Source: an uncultured Prevotellaceae bacterium
GTDB lineage: Bacteria; Bacteroidota; Bacteroidia; Bacteroidales; Bacteroidaceae
NCBI GenBank assembly: GCA_900316985.1
Contig: ONFE01000003.1
Location: forward strand, 1-64,000
Length of the DNA: 64,000 bases
Direction: 5' to 3'
Part shown: positions 43,528 to 52,130 of the stretch, piece by piece
How positions within the stretch are numbered: the first letter of the stretch is position 1
How the letters are laid out: each line of letters opens with the position of its first letter
Position numbers and translations under genes: made by a program
The notes under the pieces: generated by a model
Databases searched by the model: none
What the model was told of the DNA's origin: nothing
What the model saw: the letters and a program-made list of their open reading frames with translations, nothing else

Positions 43528-44724
43528 ATGAAACTGACCGTCGTCATCGTAAACTATAACGTGAGGCACTATCTTGAACAGTGTCTCCGCAGCCTTGAGC
43601 GCGCCCTGAAAGGCCTTGAGGCAGAGGTTTACGTGGTGGACAACCATTCAAAGGACGGTAGCGTGGAGGCTCTTCAGCCGCTGTTTCCGGAGGTACATTT
43701 CATTTCAAGCTTTCATAATTTAGGTTTCGCGCGCGCTAACAATATCGCCATTCAGCAGAGTGAGGGGGAGTATGTGCTGTTGCTGAATCCCGATACCGTG
43801 GTGGCAGAGCCCGCCATCGCCCGTTGCATTGCTTTCATGGATGAACATCCCGATGCGGGAGCCCTCGGCGTGAAGATGCATACCGAAAACGGCAGACCTG
43901 CCATGGAGAGCCGCAGAGGCATTCCCTCACCGCTCGTGGCCTTCTACAAGATGACCGGACTTTGCAGCCGTTTTCCGAATAGCCGCCGCTACGGAAAATA
44001 CTATATGAGCTATCTCCCTTGGGATGAAGCCGCGGAGATAGAAGTCGTCAGTGGCGCATTCTGCTTCCTGCGTCGTGAAGCCCTCAATCAGGTGGGTGTT
44101 CTCGACGAGGATTTCTTCATGTACGGTGAGGACATCGATCTCAGTTACCGTCTGCTGAAAAGCGGCTGGCATAACTGGTATCTGCCCGAGCATATCCTGC
44201 ATTATAAAGGCGAGAGTACGCAGAAGTCATCGTTCCGTTATGTACACGTCTTCTATGAGGCGATGCTGATCTTTTTCCGCAAGCATTACGGCCATCTCAG
44301 CTTCCTCATCACGATACCCGTCAAACTAGCCATCTTCGGCAAGGCATTCCTGGCGCTTGTCTCCATGCTGGGAGAGAAGATCAGTCGTTCACTCGGTTTC
44401 TTCTCCAACAAGCGCGAGAAACTCCCTGTGTGGCTTTTCGTCGGCTCGCGGCAGATGATAACGGCCTGTCGGAAGATTGCCCGCAGGAATGCCCTGACAG
44501 CCGAGTTCTGTGAGGCAGATGCCAAGCGTCATCCGCAGGGACATCTGGCTTTCAATGGCAAGATCAAGGAAGGCGTGGTCAACTATGTGGTTTATGACAC
44601 AGGGACTTTCAGTTACGAACAGATCCTGAATATCTTTGAGAAGAATGCCGACAGCGAAGTGCTCATAGGCTTCTATCATCCGGAAAACGCCACCATCATC
44701 ACAGGCAGGGAGGTTATCAGATGA
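43528..44724 (+). CDS. Glycosyltransferase family 2 protein
   Basis: The 398-residue protein begins with a GT-A domain: LTVVIVNYNVRHYLEQCL, the nucleotide-binding VVDNHSKDGS, the DPD-like NPDTVV, and GAFCFLRREAL ... FFMYGEDIDLSYRLLKSG. The last motif is typical of rhamnosyl-type GT2 enzymes. A further 110 or so residues follow the GT domain and include a short Rossmann-like stretch (VWLFVGSRQ). It probably adds a sugar to a cell-surface polymer. It overlaps the GNAT gene by 4 bases (ATGA). The 80 bases upstream hold a CCTGAAA tandem repeat. Confidence 0.82.
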   Translation: MKLTVVIVNYNVRHYLEQCLRSLERALKGLEAEVYVVDNHSKDGSVEALQPLFPEVHFISSFHNLGFARANNIAIQQSEGEYVLLLNPDTVVAEPAIARCIAFMDEHPDAGALGVKMHTENGRPAMESRRGIPSPLVAFYKMTGLCSRFPNSRRYGKYYMSYLPWDEAAEIEVVSGAFCFLRREALNQVGVLDEDFFMYGEDIDLSYRLLKSGWHNWYLPEHILHYKGESTQKSSFRYVHVFYEAMLIFFRKHYGHLSFLITIPVKLAIFGKAFLALVSMLGEKISRSLGFFSNKREKLPVWLFVGSRQMITACRKIARRNALTAEFCEADAKRHPQGHLAFNGKIKEGVVNYVVYDTGTFSYEQILNIFEKNADSEVLIGFYHPENATIITGREVIR

Positions 44725-45230
44725 ACGACAAGAACATACGCCTGAGAGCGATAGAACCTGAGGACCTCAACGTCCTCTATGAGATAGAGAACGACCGCGA
44801 ACTTTGGGACGTGGGTACTACCAACGTCCCCTATTCCCGCTATTCGCTCCATAACTATATAGCCTCGCAGACCTCCGATATCTATGCCGACCGGCAGCTG
44901 AGGCTGATGATTGAAAACGGAGAAGGGCAGACCGTTGGCATCGTGGACCTGATAAACTTCGAACCACAGCATCAGCGTGCTGAAATCGGCATCGTGGTGA
45001 TGACTCCTTGGCGCCATCAGGGATATGCTGAGGCCGCCATTGCCCAGGTGGTGAGGTATTCCGCTGAGCGGCTTCATCTTCACCAGCTCTATGCCTTCGT
45101 CGCTACCGATAATGAAGCCTCGCTCCAGCTTTTCCGTAAATCAGGTTTCGTTTCGGGTTCCGTACTGACCGATTGGCTTTTCGACGGCCATGATTACCAC
45201 GATGCCTTGTTGGTGCAACTTTTTTTGTGA
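44721..45230 (+). CDS. GNAT family N-acetyltransferase (RimJ/RimL-like)
   Basis: The 169-residue protein begins IRLRAIEPEDLNVLYEIEND and carries the acetyl-CoA loop IGIVVMTPWRHQGYAEAA, then LHQLYAFVATDNEASLQLF and RKSGF, the standard GNAT layout of the RimJ/RimL/SpeG branch. The substrate (protein N-terminus, polyamine or sugar) cannot be told. It is translationally coupled to the glycosyltransferase by a 4-base overlap. Confidence 0.85.
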   Translation: MNDKNIRLRAIEPEDLNVLYEIENDRELWDVGTTNVPYSRYSLHNYIASQTSDIYADRQLRLMIENGEGQTVGIVDLINFEPQHQRAEIGIVVMTPWRHQGYAEAAIAQVVRYSAERLHLHQLYAFVATDNEASLQLFRKSGFVSGSVLTDWLFDGHDYHDALLVQLFL

Positions 45231-45246
45231 AAAAGTCGTTAGAAAG

Positions 45247-45278
45247 TTTGGGTAATTCAAAAAAACTTCATACCTTTG
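45247..45278 (+). promoter_or_regulatory. Promoter of the tRNA-Asp pair
   Basis: TTTG at 45247-45250, a 20-base spacer and TACCTTTG at 45271-45278: an exact consensus match. Confidence 0.7.
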
Positions 45279-45295
45279 CAACCGCTTAACCGAAA

Positions 45296-45369
45296 GGTGC
45301 GTTAGTTCAGCTGGTTAGAATGCCTGCCTGTCACGCAGGAGGTCACGGGTTCGAGTCCCGTACGCACCG
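45296..45369 (+). tRNA. tRNA-Asp (anticodon GTC), first copy
   Basis: Acceptor GGTGCGT pairs with ACGCACC, the anticodon arm CTGCCTGTCACGCAG shows GTC, and the T arm is GGGTTCGAGTCCC. It is 74 nt with no encoded CCA. The second, identical copy lies 36 bases on in the same transcript. Confidence 0.96.
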
Positions 45370-45405
45370 CTGAAATTCGGGGATAGCAAAGACTTACAAA
45401 CCTTT

Positions 45406-45479
45406 GGTGCGTTAGTTCAGCTGGTTAGAATGCCTGCCTGTCACGCAGGAGGTCACGGGTTCGAGTCCCGTACGCACCG
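45406..45479 (+). tRNA. tRNA-Asp (anticodon GTC), second copy
   Basis: Identical in sequence to the copy at 45296-45369. No promoter lies between them, and the terminator at 45483-45515 closes the unit. Confidence 0.96.
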
Positions 45480-45482
45480 CAG

Positions 45483-45515
45483 AAAAGCCTTCCTTTTTGG
45501 GAAGGCTTTTTCTTT
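45483..45515 (+). terminator. Intrinsic terminator of the tRNA-Asp unit
   Basis: AAAAGCCTTCC (45483-45493) pairs with GGAAGGCTTTT (45500-45510), then T-rich sequence. Confidence 0.8.
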
Positions 45516-45536
45516 TTGCGTAAAACGCTCATTTTA

Positions 45537-46337
45537 TTATAGAATCCATTTCTTGCAGTCCGTGAACTCATCGTCCAGTCTTGGCGCTTCATCAAAGAAA
45601 GCGAAGAGTGCCGAACCGCTTCCGCTCATGGCGGCATAGCGGGCACCGAGCGCATAAAGCCGCTGTTTGATGGCTGCCAGTTCGGGGTGCTGTGGGAAGA
45701 TGCTATCCTCAAAGTCGTTCACGAGTTCCTCTTGCCAGGTGTCGATAGGCTGCATCACGATCTCGCGGCAGTTCTTGGCAGGACGCTTCACCTTGATGCC
45801 ACTGAAGGCTTCACGCGTGCTCACGGCCACCTGTGGTTTCACCACCACCATACGGTAGCCGTTCAGGTCGAGTGGGATAGGGGTGAGCCGTTCGCCGATA
45901 CCCTCGGCATAGGCCGGAACGGCTTTAATGAAGAAGGCGCAGTCGGCTCCCAGACTTGCAGCCATCTGCTGCATCTCATCGGTGCTCATTCCCAAACGGA
46001 ACTGCTCGTTGAGGAGCCTGATGGTAAAGGCACAGTCGGCAGAGCCGCCGCCCATGCCCGCCTGCATAGGTATTTGCTTATCTAACGAAATATGTACGGG
46101 CGGGAGCGCATAGCGCGTGGCCACCATCCTGTAGGCGCGCATCACCAGATTCTTCTCCGGTTCGCCCTCAATGGTCTGTCCCTTTATCTCGAGCGTTGTT
46201 TCCGGAGCCTCTTGAATCTCTATCTCATCATAGATAGGCACGGGGTAGAACACCGTTTCCAGGTCGTGGTAGCCGTCAGCCCTTTTGTTGACGATATTCA
46301 GTCCGAGGTTGATCTTGGCGCAAGGCTTTATCTTCAT
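45537..46337 (-). CDS. ispE: 4-diphosphocytidyl-2-C-methyl-D-erythritol kinase
   Basis: The 266-residue GHMP kinase has opening KPCAKINLGLNIVNKRADGYH, ATP loop IPMQAGMGGGSADCA, and C-terminal MSGSGSALFAFF. It phosphorylates CDP-methylerythritol in the MEP route to isoprenoids. The SDR gene starts 767 bases upstream and ends 12 bases before ispE, so the two are probably one transcript. Confidence 0.95.
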   Translation of the reverse strand: MKIKPCAKINLGLNIVNKRADGYHDLETVFYPVPIYDEIEIQEAPETTLEIKGQTIEGEPEKNLVMRAYRMVATRYALPPVHISLDKQIPMQAGMGGGSADCAFTIRLLNEQFRLGMSTDEMQQMAASLGADCAFFIKAVPAYAEGIGERLTPIPLDLNGYRMVVVKPQVAVSTREAFSGIKVKRPAKNCREIVMQPIDTWQEELVNDFEDSIFPQHPELAAIKQRLYALGARYAAMSGSGSALFAFFDEAPRLDDEFTDCKKWIL

Positions 46338-46348
46338 GGTCTTACTGT

Positions 46349-47104
46349 TTATTTCCTAACAATCACGCTTCCACTGGCCTGATGGGTGGCCAGTATCAGC
46401 ACCTCGGCTATTTGCACATGGGCGGGCGCGTTGGCGGCAAAGACGGCCACGTCGGCAATGTCATCGCCCGTCAGGGGCTTGATGCCCATGTAGAGTTTGG
46501 CGGCCCGGTCTGTATCACCGTGGAAGCGCACGTTGCTGAAGTTGGTTTCCACCAGTCCCGGCTTCAGGTTGGTCACGCGGATGGGCGTGTCGGCCACGTC
46601 AATGCGCAACCCGTCAGTCAAGGCCTTCACCGCTGCCTTGGTGGCACAATACACGTTGCCTCCGGCATAGGCAGCATCACCAGCCACCGAACCAACGTTG
46701 ATGATATGTCCGCGGCCGCGTTCCACCATTCCCGGCACCACCAGCCTCGTCATCAGCAACAGTCCCTTGATATTGGTATCAATCATGGTTTCCCAGTCAT
46801 CGAGGTCTCCCTCATATTCCGGTTCCAGTCCAAGCGCCAGTCCTGCATTGTTTACCAGCACATCAATCTCGCGCCATTCTTCGGGCAGTCCGGCAACTTT
46901 CTCCATAGCCTTTTCGCGGTCTCTCACGTCGAAAGCCAGTGTCAGCACCTGTGCCCCTTTCTCCGTCAGCTCCCGTTCAATCTCTGCCAGCCGCTGTTCA
47001 TTACGCCCAGTCAGAATCAGTTTGTCACCATTCTCAGCAAATTTCTTTGCGCATCCAAGTCCGATGCCGCTTGTTGCGCCTGTAATCAGTACGATCTTAT
47101 TCAT
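46349..47104 (-). CDS. Short-chain dehydrogenase/reductase (YdfG-like)
   Basis: The 251-residue classical SDR has cofactor motif TGATSGIG, NADP-type Arg in LTGRNEQRL, NNAG, catalytic Ser in NVGSVAGD, and YCATKAAV (YxxxK). The closing part (KPGLVETNFSNVRFHGD) matches the YdfG group, which oxidises serine and other 3-hydroxy acids. The start at 47104 (MNKIVLITG) is set by the -7 box 47123-47130; the open frame continuing to 47407 only runs through repeat DNA. It probably shares a transcript with ispE. Confidence 0.88.
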   Translation of the reverse strand: MNKIVLITGATSGIGLGCAKKFAENGDKLILTGRNEQRLAEIERELTEKGAQVLTLAFDVRDREKAMEKVAGLPEEWREIDVLVNNAGLALGLEPEYEGDLDDWETMIDTNIKGLLLMTRLVVPGMVERGRGHIINVGSVAGDAAYAGGNVYCATKAAVKALTDGLRIDVADTPIRVTNLKPGLVETNFSNVRFHGDTDRAAKLYMGIKPLTGDDIADVAVFAANAPAHVQIAEVLILATHQASGSVIVRK

Positions 47105-47122
47105 ATCAATTATTTTTATTGG

Positions 47123-47130
47123 CAAAGATA
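47123..47130 (-). promoter_or_regulatory. -7 box of the SDR-ispE unit; decides its start
   Basis: CAAAGATA on the plus strand reads TATCTTTG on the minus strand; the leader is about 12 bases. Confidence 0.55.
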
Positions 47131-47260
47131 GTGCAAAAAAACGATTAAGCGAAAAGAAAGAAGATTCTTTTTCTTTCTTGAGTGTGAGTTTTTTATTTAA
47201 ATCGAAGACAAAACAAAGAAATCCTTTCAAATCATCACTACATAGAATTTTCCCGTTCGA

Positions 47261-47843
47261 GGGTGTAAGGGTGCCACATCGCCGATAAACACTGGGCTGG
47301 CACCCTCCTCGAAAGGGTGTCACGGGTGCCACAAGGGTGCCACAGGGGACCCACCCCAAACAAGAGACCCACCCCAACCCATTCCCGAGCGAAGCTCGCC
47401 TACCCATAGCCTTTCCCTGAATAGGGAGGGAGTTATTACTTTTTGAGAATTGATATAATCGCTACTGAAGATGTATTTGCTCCCTCCCTCTTAAGGGAGG
47501 GCTGGGAAGGGTCTCTAAATTCTCTAGAGAATTTTCTGCAAACTATCATCGGAAGGTATGCAAACTATCATCGGAAGCAACAAATTCTCTAGAGAATTTA
47601 TCACTGCTAACGCTTACTTTAACTCTAACGATAGTTTTATTCCTCACGCAGAGTGAACGGAGTACGCAGAGAATAATGATAAAACTCCCTCCCTAAACAG
47701 GGAAAGGCTATGGGTAGGCGAGCTTCGCTCGGGAATGGGCTGGGGTGGGTCTCTTTCCGTGGCACCCTTGTGGCACCCGTGACACCCTTTCGAAGAGGGT
47801 GCCAGCCCTTTGTACAAAGGCGATGTGGCACCCTTACACCCTT
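47261..47843. repeat. Large inverted-repeat element (about 170-bp arms), MITE-like
   Basis: Arm 47261-47433 is about 90 percent identical to the reverse complement of 47682-47843. The left arm carries an extra 18 bases that duplicate GACCCACCCC. The arms contain GGGTGCCAC tandem words and a perfect GCGAGCTTCGCTC hairpin. The 250-bp core holds a further GC-rich palindrome (47480-47515), two copies of TGCAAACTATCATCGGAAG and two of AATTCTCTAGAGAATT. No transposase or other gene is inside; open frames here are by-products of the repeats. The rest of 47131-47957 holds nothing else. Confidence 0.8.
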
Positions 47844-47957
47844 AAATCGAAAAAATCCATGTAAGCAAACGTGACATTTGTATAATTATTAAAGAAATAA
47901 CTTTTTCCACAAGTTTTTCGCTCAAATCGTTTCTTTCATCCAAATTTTGTGTATTAC

Positions 47958-49139
47958 TTAGAACGGTATATTATGTTCCTTGCAATATCTTTCCTGTTCC
48001 TCATCTGATTCAAATATCTTGTCGCATGTGGACTCGAAAGAGTCTTTCGCTTCTTTGATATATTTCTCTGGCGCATTAAGCACTTTAGAGATTTTATCAA
48101 TAAAAGTGCAGAAATCACGATTCAGATTGTTCAGTTTCTCAATAGTGTTGTAGTCAAGAGCCTTTTCCCGTGCAGGATAAAGAATCGTCCAATTACCATC
48201 CTGCATTTGTATGATGCCAATGCCATACGCATTGTTCAGACGTTCCATTTCCTCGTCAAGTCCTTCGTTGATTTCAAAGGCGACCAGATAGCCGAAGTTC
48301 GCCCAATTGGAATTAGACAAGGCTTGGAAATAGTATTGCTTTAACTGATAGTCAGATTCTATTTTCTTTTTCAGTTCATAGGAATACATATGTACAGTTT
48401 CTTTTGGCTCGGTAGCTTTAAGTAATGACAATGTTGCATCGTTCTTGAACTCTTCAAATTCTACGCCTACAATGTCGGGATGTACCCACTTCTGTGCAGA
48501 ATCTACCCTTGATGATGATTTCTCGTGGAAGATAGTTTTAGCATATATGCTGCGGGTGCGAAGATAACTACAGAACAACTTATGAAGTGACCGCTCGTCA
48601 AAAGTCTTTGTTGGCTCTGGTTCTTGTTTCTTTACAGCGGTCGTTACTACACCAGAGCCAGTAATCAGAGATTCTATTTCTTCTTCATAGCGTGTAATGT
48701 CGCAACATGTTCCTATCGAGCCTGTAGAGTTTTGCAGCTTCTGCGACATGCTTTTACGTGGAATGACCTTGTCTTTCCATTCCACTTTTCGACGATGCGG
48801 AAGGTCAGTATTGGGTACATAGTAATAATCACCTGCTATCGTACCGACATAGTAAGTACCTTCGCCCGACGGGCTCAGGACAACATCACCAACCTGTAAC
48901 CCTTTGGCTATCGTCCACAAGAAGCCACAAGCCACACCTGCAGCAGTTTTGCTTTTTTCCGGATTTTTTTCGAGCCAAAGTGGTATTATCTGTTTGTTGA
49001 ACTGCCTCCAATTATCTGGCAACGAGTCCGAAAGGTCTTTCCAAATATCAAAGTTTGCTCCTATATACCCTTCTTCACGGCACATCTTAGCAAAACGACC
49101 AGCACGGCCTAACATAATACGATTATACTTCTTTGCCAT
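47958..49139 (-). CDS. HrgA/COG2958-like protein of a restriction-modification-like cassette
   Basis: The 393-residue protein resembles HrgA, described as a restriction-associated gene of Helicobacter. The N-terminal half holds a positively charged region and small beta-type segments (GLQVGDVVLSPSGEGTYYVG). The C-terminal half (about 195-390) has the pattern KWVHPDIVGVEFEEF ... YSYELKKKIESDYQLKQY ... GYLVAFEI. It contains D-E-x-K-like residues arranged as in PD-(D/E)xK nucleases (PDIVG, then YELKK), so it may be the nuclease of the cassette. It is the last gene of three, 17 bases after the DUF262-HNH gene. The nuclease role is inference. Confidence 0.6.
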   Translation of the reverse strand: MAKKYNRIMLGRAGRFAKMCREEGYIGANFDIWKDLSDSLPDNWRQFNKQIIPLWLEKNPEKSKTAAGVACGFLWTIAKGLQVGDVVLSPSGEGTYYVGTIAGDYYYVPNTDLPHRRKVEWKDKVIPRKSMSQKLQNSTGSIGTCCDITRYEEEIESLITGSGVVTTAVKKQEPEPTKTFDERSLHKLFCSYLRTRSIYAKTIFHEKSSSRVDSAQKWVHPDIVGVEFEEFKNDATLSLLKATEPKETVHMYSYELKKKIESDYQLKQYYFQALSNSNWANFGYLVAFEINEGLDEEMERLNNAYGIGIIQMQDGNWTILYPAREKALDYNTIEKLNNLNRDFCTFIDKISKVLNAPEKYIKEAKDSFESTCDKIFESDEEQERYCKEHNIPF

Positions 49140-49156
49140 ATCTTTATTGTTTTTAG

Positions 49157-50326
49157 TTATCTATTCCCTTTAGCCCTGTTATGCGTCTTACACAACATTT
49201 GGCAGTTCCCTATATCCGTTGAGCCGCCCTTACTCCATGCGGTTACATGGTCGGCATCCATTTCTTCCAGTTTCCAGATGCGACGGGCATTCTGGTCGTG
49301 ACCGATGGCGCAGTAGGGGCAGTTGCTTACTCCTTCTGCCTTTGCCTTGTCGGTTTGCTGTTGATACACTTTGCGCATGGTGGGTTTGTCGAACAAACGG
49401 ACATTCAACAGCTTTGTATCTTGACAGCCTCCAAGTACATACTCAAAAACTCCTCGACGATTCCCTACGAAATCATCGCTCATTAATTCACGCACTTTTT
49501 GCGATAGTTCCGTATGGTTCAATGGCAACGAGTGGAAGCGTTCGTAGAGTTCGCCCCAGTTTAATCCTTGCATTTCAGGATAAACATCATCGAACTTACT
49601 ATCAACCCAATCTATAACCGTATTGAAGTATGTTTTTATCTCGTTGATGTTTGTATCGCGGCGGTGAGTGCTCATGTAGTTTGCCACATTGCCATTACTA
49701 ACCCATTCCAGCGCCGTAGCCAAGAACTGCTGACGATTAGCAGGTCCTTTGACATAGCTCTCCCAACGCTGGATATTGGCATTTTGGGAATTACTAAATT
49801 CAGCCTTGCAGAGCGTAACAAACTCACCACTAAAGACCGCATTCAGTTCCTCTTGTTGATTAAGCGGAATGCCTGCGATGTTGATGGTTTTAAACCAGTC
49901 TTTGATTTCCTTCTCCGCATCTTCACCCTCGCCCTCACAAATATAGACCAGCAGTTTCGTATCAAGAATCTTGTGCTGCATTCCTTCGTTCAGACCGTCG
50001 AAAATTTGCTCCAGTCCGTTGATCTTCACGGCGAACTTGTTACGAAGAAAACGACCAAGTGAAGTGATTCGCTGCTGACCGTCGAGCACTTCAAGCCGTC
50101 CATCATCCACACGGTTGAAATATATTAGTCCAAGTGGATACCCTTTCAACACAGATTCAATAACAGCCACATCACGTTTGCCGTCAGCATAGATATAGTT
50201 ACGCTGATATTCGGGTTGGATAGTCAGCTTGCCTGACAATCCATAAAGACCTTTGCCTTCCAGTTCGTTGTACTCGAAGCCGTCACATATTTGCTCAACG
50301 GTGTATTGCTCCAATGTTGTTTTCAT
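49157..50326 (-). CDS. DUF262 domain protein with C-terminal HNH nuclease
   Basis: The 389-residue protein has an N-terminal DUF262 (GmrS/ParB-like) domain: IQPEYQRNYIY and the DGQQR signature in LEVLDGQQRITSLGRF. A long helical middle follows, then an HNH/zinc-finger nuclease at the end: CPYC, DADHVTAWSKGGSTDIGN, CQMLCKTHNRAKG. DUF262 domains hydrolyse or sense NTPs in type IV (GmrSD) and BrxU-type restriction. Here it overlaps the upstream adenine methylase gene by 4 bases, so the nuclease is translationally coupled to the modification enzyme. Confidence 0.82.
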   Translation of the reverse strand: MKTTLEQYTVEQICDGFEYNELEGKGLYGLSGKLTIQPEYQRNYIYADGKRDVAVIESVLKGYPLGLIYFNRVDDGRLEVLDGQQRITSLGRFLRNKFAVKINGLEQIFDGLNEGMQHKILDTKLLVYICEGEGEDAEKEIKDWFKTINIAGIPLNQQEELNAVFSGEFVTLCKAEFSNSQNANIQRWESYVKGPANRQQFLATALEWVSNGNVANYMSTHRRDTNINEIKTYFNTVIDWVDSKFDDVYPEMQGLNWGELYERFHSLPLNHTELSQKVRELMSDDFVGNRRGVFEYVLGGCQDTKLLNVRLFDKPTMRKVYQQQTDKAKAEGVSNCPYCAIGHDQNARRIWKLEEMDADHVTAWSKGGSTDIGNCQMLCKTHNRAKGNR

Positions 50327-51459
50327 AACGTTTGCTTTTTGCGGATTAGTATTCGACGATATGGTAGTTCGGGCTTGCCATCTTTCATGTAGTAGAGATC
50401 ACCGTCCCGAAGTCCTTTATTTAACTGTTTCAATTCACGAGGATATGGTTTTAACCCTAACTCTAATCCATAATCTCCATGTGGATGACCAATAATTTCA
50501 AATTGCTCTGGGCAATATTTATCAAGAAAAGTAATGGGAACTCCCATTGCTCCTTCGTAATCAGAGGGAATAGCGTCGGTAAAAGGAATGTCTATTGCGT
50601 CATAATTCTCATAATGAACGTAGTCTTTTTGACCTCTTATCTCTTTATGCTTACTATGCTTGAAGTTTTTCGCCATTGTCATTAATTGCAGTGGCTCATG
50701 ACGTCGCCCATGGTCTATATTTGTAAACCAGCGCACTCCCTTTACACGTATATATTTATTGCCGTTCTCATCTATTCGCCAACCTGATGCTTCAAGTGGA
50801 TACGTGTCTGGCACTCCGAATTCACGGTCACCGCTATGTATACTAATCCCCATCCACATCTTGTTTTCTTTTATCAATGGAAAAACTTCTTTATAAGAGA
50901 TTGCATTAACGTTGCCAATGATTGCAAATTGCTTCCCGGAATCCATTAACCAAATGACAAATTCACGGAACAGCGAGAATGGCGGATTAGTTACAATGAT
51001 GTCTGCCTCGTCACGCAGTTTGCGTATCTCCTTACTACGGAAATCACCGTCACCGTCCAGATACTGCCATTGCAAATCTTCGATGTTGATACGATTGTCG
51101 CCCGTTACATCACGTTCAAGTACGAATATCTTTCCATGCGTCTTACTCTTGTCTGCGTTGAAATGCGGTTGCTCAGTTTCAAAGAGTGTCGGCTGGTATG
51201 GCATCTTGTACTTCTTGCTTTCAGGGGCATAGCTGGTGGAAATCAGTTTCTTCAATCCCAATAGTTCAAAGTTCTGAGCAAAGAACTTTGTGAAGTTGCT
51301 CCACTCCGGGTCATCACAAGGCAGGAGCACCGTCTTGCCACGAAACACATTCGGGTTATAGTCCAGATAGGCGTTGATTTCCTTCTGAATATCGGGATAT
51401 TGCGTATAGAACTCGTCGTTCTTTGCCGTCTTTGCATTTGCAAGATTGGTATTGGCCAT
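50323..51459 (-). CDS. EcoRI-type adenine-specific DNA methyltransferase
   Basis: The 378-residue protein is a relative of M.EcoRI. The SAM motif region is TVLLPCDDPEWSNFTKFF, and catalytic NPPF lies in ADIIVTNPPFSLFREFVIW, typical of N6-adenine methylation. The opening NTNLANAKTAKNDEFYTQY is the family N-terminus. The start at 51459 (MANTNLANAK) is preferred to 51510, which adds residues absent from the family. No EcoRI-like endonuclease is next to it; instead the DUF262-HNH and HrgA-like genes follow. Its leader, if the -7 box at 51781-51788 is used, is about 315 bases and highly structured. Confidence 0.82.
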   Translation of the reverse strand: MANTNLANAKTAKNDEFYTQYPDIQKEINAYLDYNPNVFRGKTVLLPCDDPEWSNFTKFFAQNFELLGLKKLISTSYAPESKKYKMPYQPTLFETEQPHFNADKSKTHGKIFVLERDVTGDNRINIEDLQWQYLDGDGDFRSKEIRKLRDEADIIVTNPPFSLFREFVIWLMDSGKQFAIIGNVNAISYKEVFPLIKENKMWMGISIHSGDREFGVPDTYPLEASGWRIDENGNKYIRVKGVRWFTNIDHGRRHEPLQLMTMAKNFKHSKHKEIRGQKDYVHYENYDAIDIPFTDAIPSDYEGAMGVPITFLDKYCPEQFEIIGHPHGDYGLELGLKPYPRELKQLNKGLRDGDLYYMKDGKPELPYRRILIRKKQTL

Positions 51460-51535
51460 TTGTCTGATTGATAGTTTAAAGCAGCACTTGACTATCAATC
51501 GCCGACGCACAAAAAAGGCATGATGCCATCCTTAT

Positions 51536-51724
51536 GCGTTAAGCTGGGGCATGCCCAGGAATAGGAACCCCATCCACCTTAATAAGAATGTATCACGCCT
51601 ATTGGCGCGAATACATTGCTATATAAGGTGGAGTTGGGGATGCCATAGCCTGACACCCCGCAATCTCTATTACTTCAGAGCGTTTTTTATTCCAAACTGT
51701 TTCCTGGGCATTTTGGCTTAACGC
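51536..51724. repeat. Long nested inverted-repeat structure upstream of the methylase
   Basis: The outer arms are GCGTTAAGC (51536-51544) plus TGCCCAGGAA (51552-51561), against TTCCTGGGCA (51701-51710) plus GCTTAACGC (51716-51724). The middle arms are 51568-51581 against 51624-51639 (CCACCTTA/TAAGGTGG). Innermost are AATGTAT/ATACATT (51587-51617) and CGCC/GGCG. The whole 189 bases can fold into one long hairpin. It lies inside the predicted 5' leader of the cassette. It may be a small non-autonomous element or a regulatory RNA fold. Confidence 0.65.
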
Positions 51725-51780
51725 GAAATAATAGCAAATGCTTCGTTAATATGTCGTCCGGATTTCTCCCGAACCGTTGG

Positions 51781-51788
51781 CAAAGGTA
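51781..51788 (-). promoter_or_regulatory. -7 box, candidate promoter of the methylase cassette
   Basis: CAAAGGTA on the plus strand reads TACCTTTG on the minus strand. It is the nearest box upstream of the cassette. The rest of 51789-52101 is A/T-rich, with a near-duplicate ACTTC(A/G)GATTTTC word and a GTCTTTGTCACAAAGAC palindrome (about 52003-52019) but no gene. Confidence 0.45.
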
Positions 51789-52101
51789 TAAAATAATTTT
51801 TGAATCAAGAACAAAAGAGAAAGAAAAGTGTTTTTCTTACTGAAAATCGTGTAGAGAATATTACTATTTCTTATGATAGTCATACTTCGGATTTTCGCAG
51901 AATTTCGGAAATAGTACTTCAGATTTTCTGCAATTTTTCTTACATTATATATGGTATTTAACGTGTATGTCGCGATTGAGGTGAAATCGTATGGCAATGT
52001 GGTGTCTTTGTCACAAAGACACAAAGAAGTGAACAAGTACTTAGCATATATTTTTGTGCGTTAATGTTCTAAAAACTTGCGGCGGTTTGTTTTTTTATGA
52101 T

Positions 52102-52109
52102 TATATTTG
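52102..52109 (+). promoter_or_regulatory. -7 box of dnaB
   Basis: TATATTTG; the leader is about 15 bases to ATG 52131. A TTG lies 22 bases upstream. Confidence 0.5.
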
Positions 52110-52130
52110 CAACCCATTAACTGAAAGATT

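Noticed and set aside
47105..47407. N-terminal extension of the SDR protein by 101 codons
   Set aside because: The extension is translated from repeat DNA, lies upstream of the -7 box, and the classical SDR N-terminus begins at 47104.
51536..51724. Integron attC site (GTTAAGC and GCTTAAC ends)
   Set aside because: The core-like ends are in the reverse order from an attC site, and there is no integrase or cassette array.
51746..52036. 96-codon minus-strand frame before dnaB
   Set aside because: A/T-rich intergenic translation with no signal, motif or ribosome-binding context; it crosses the -7 box at 51781-51788.
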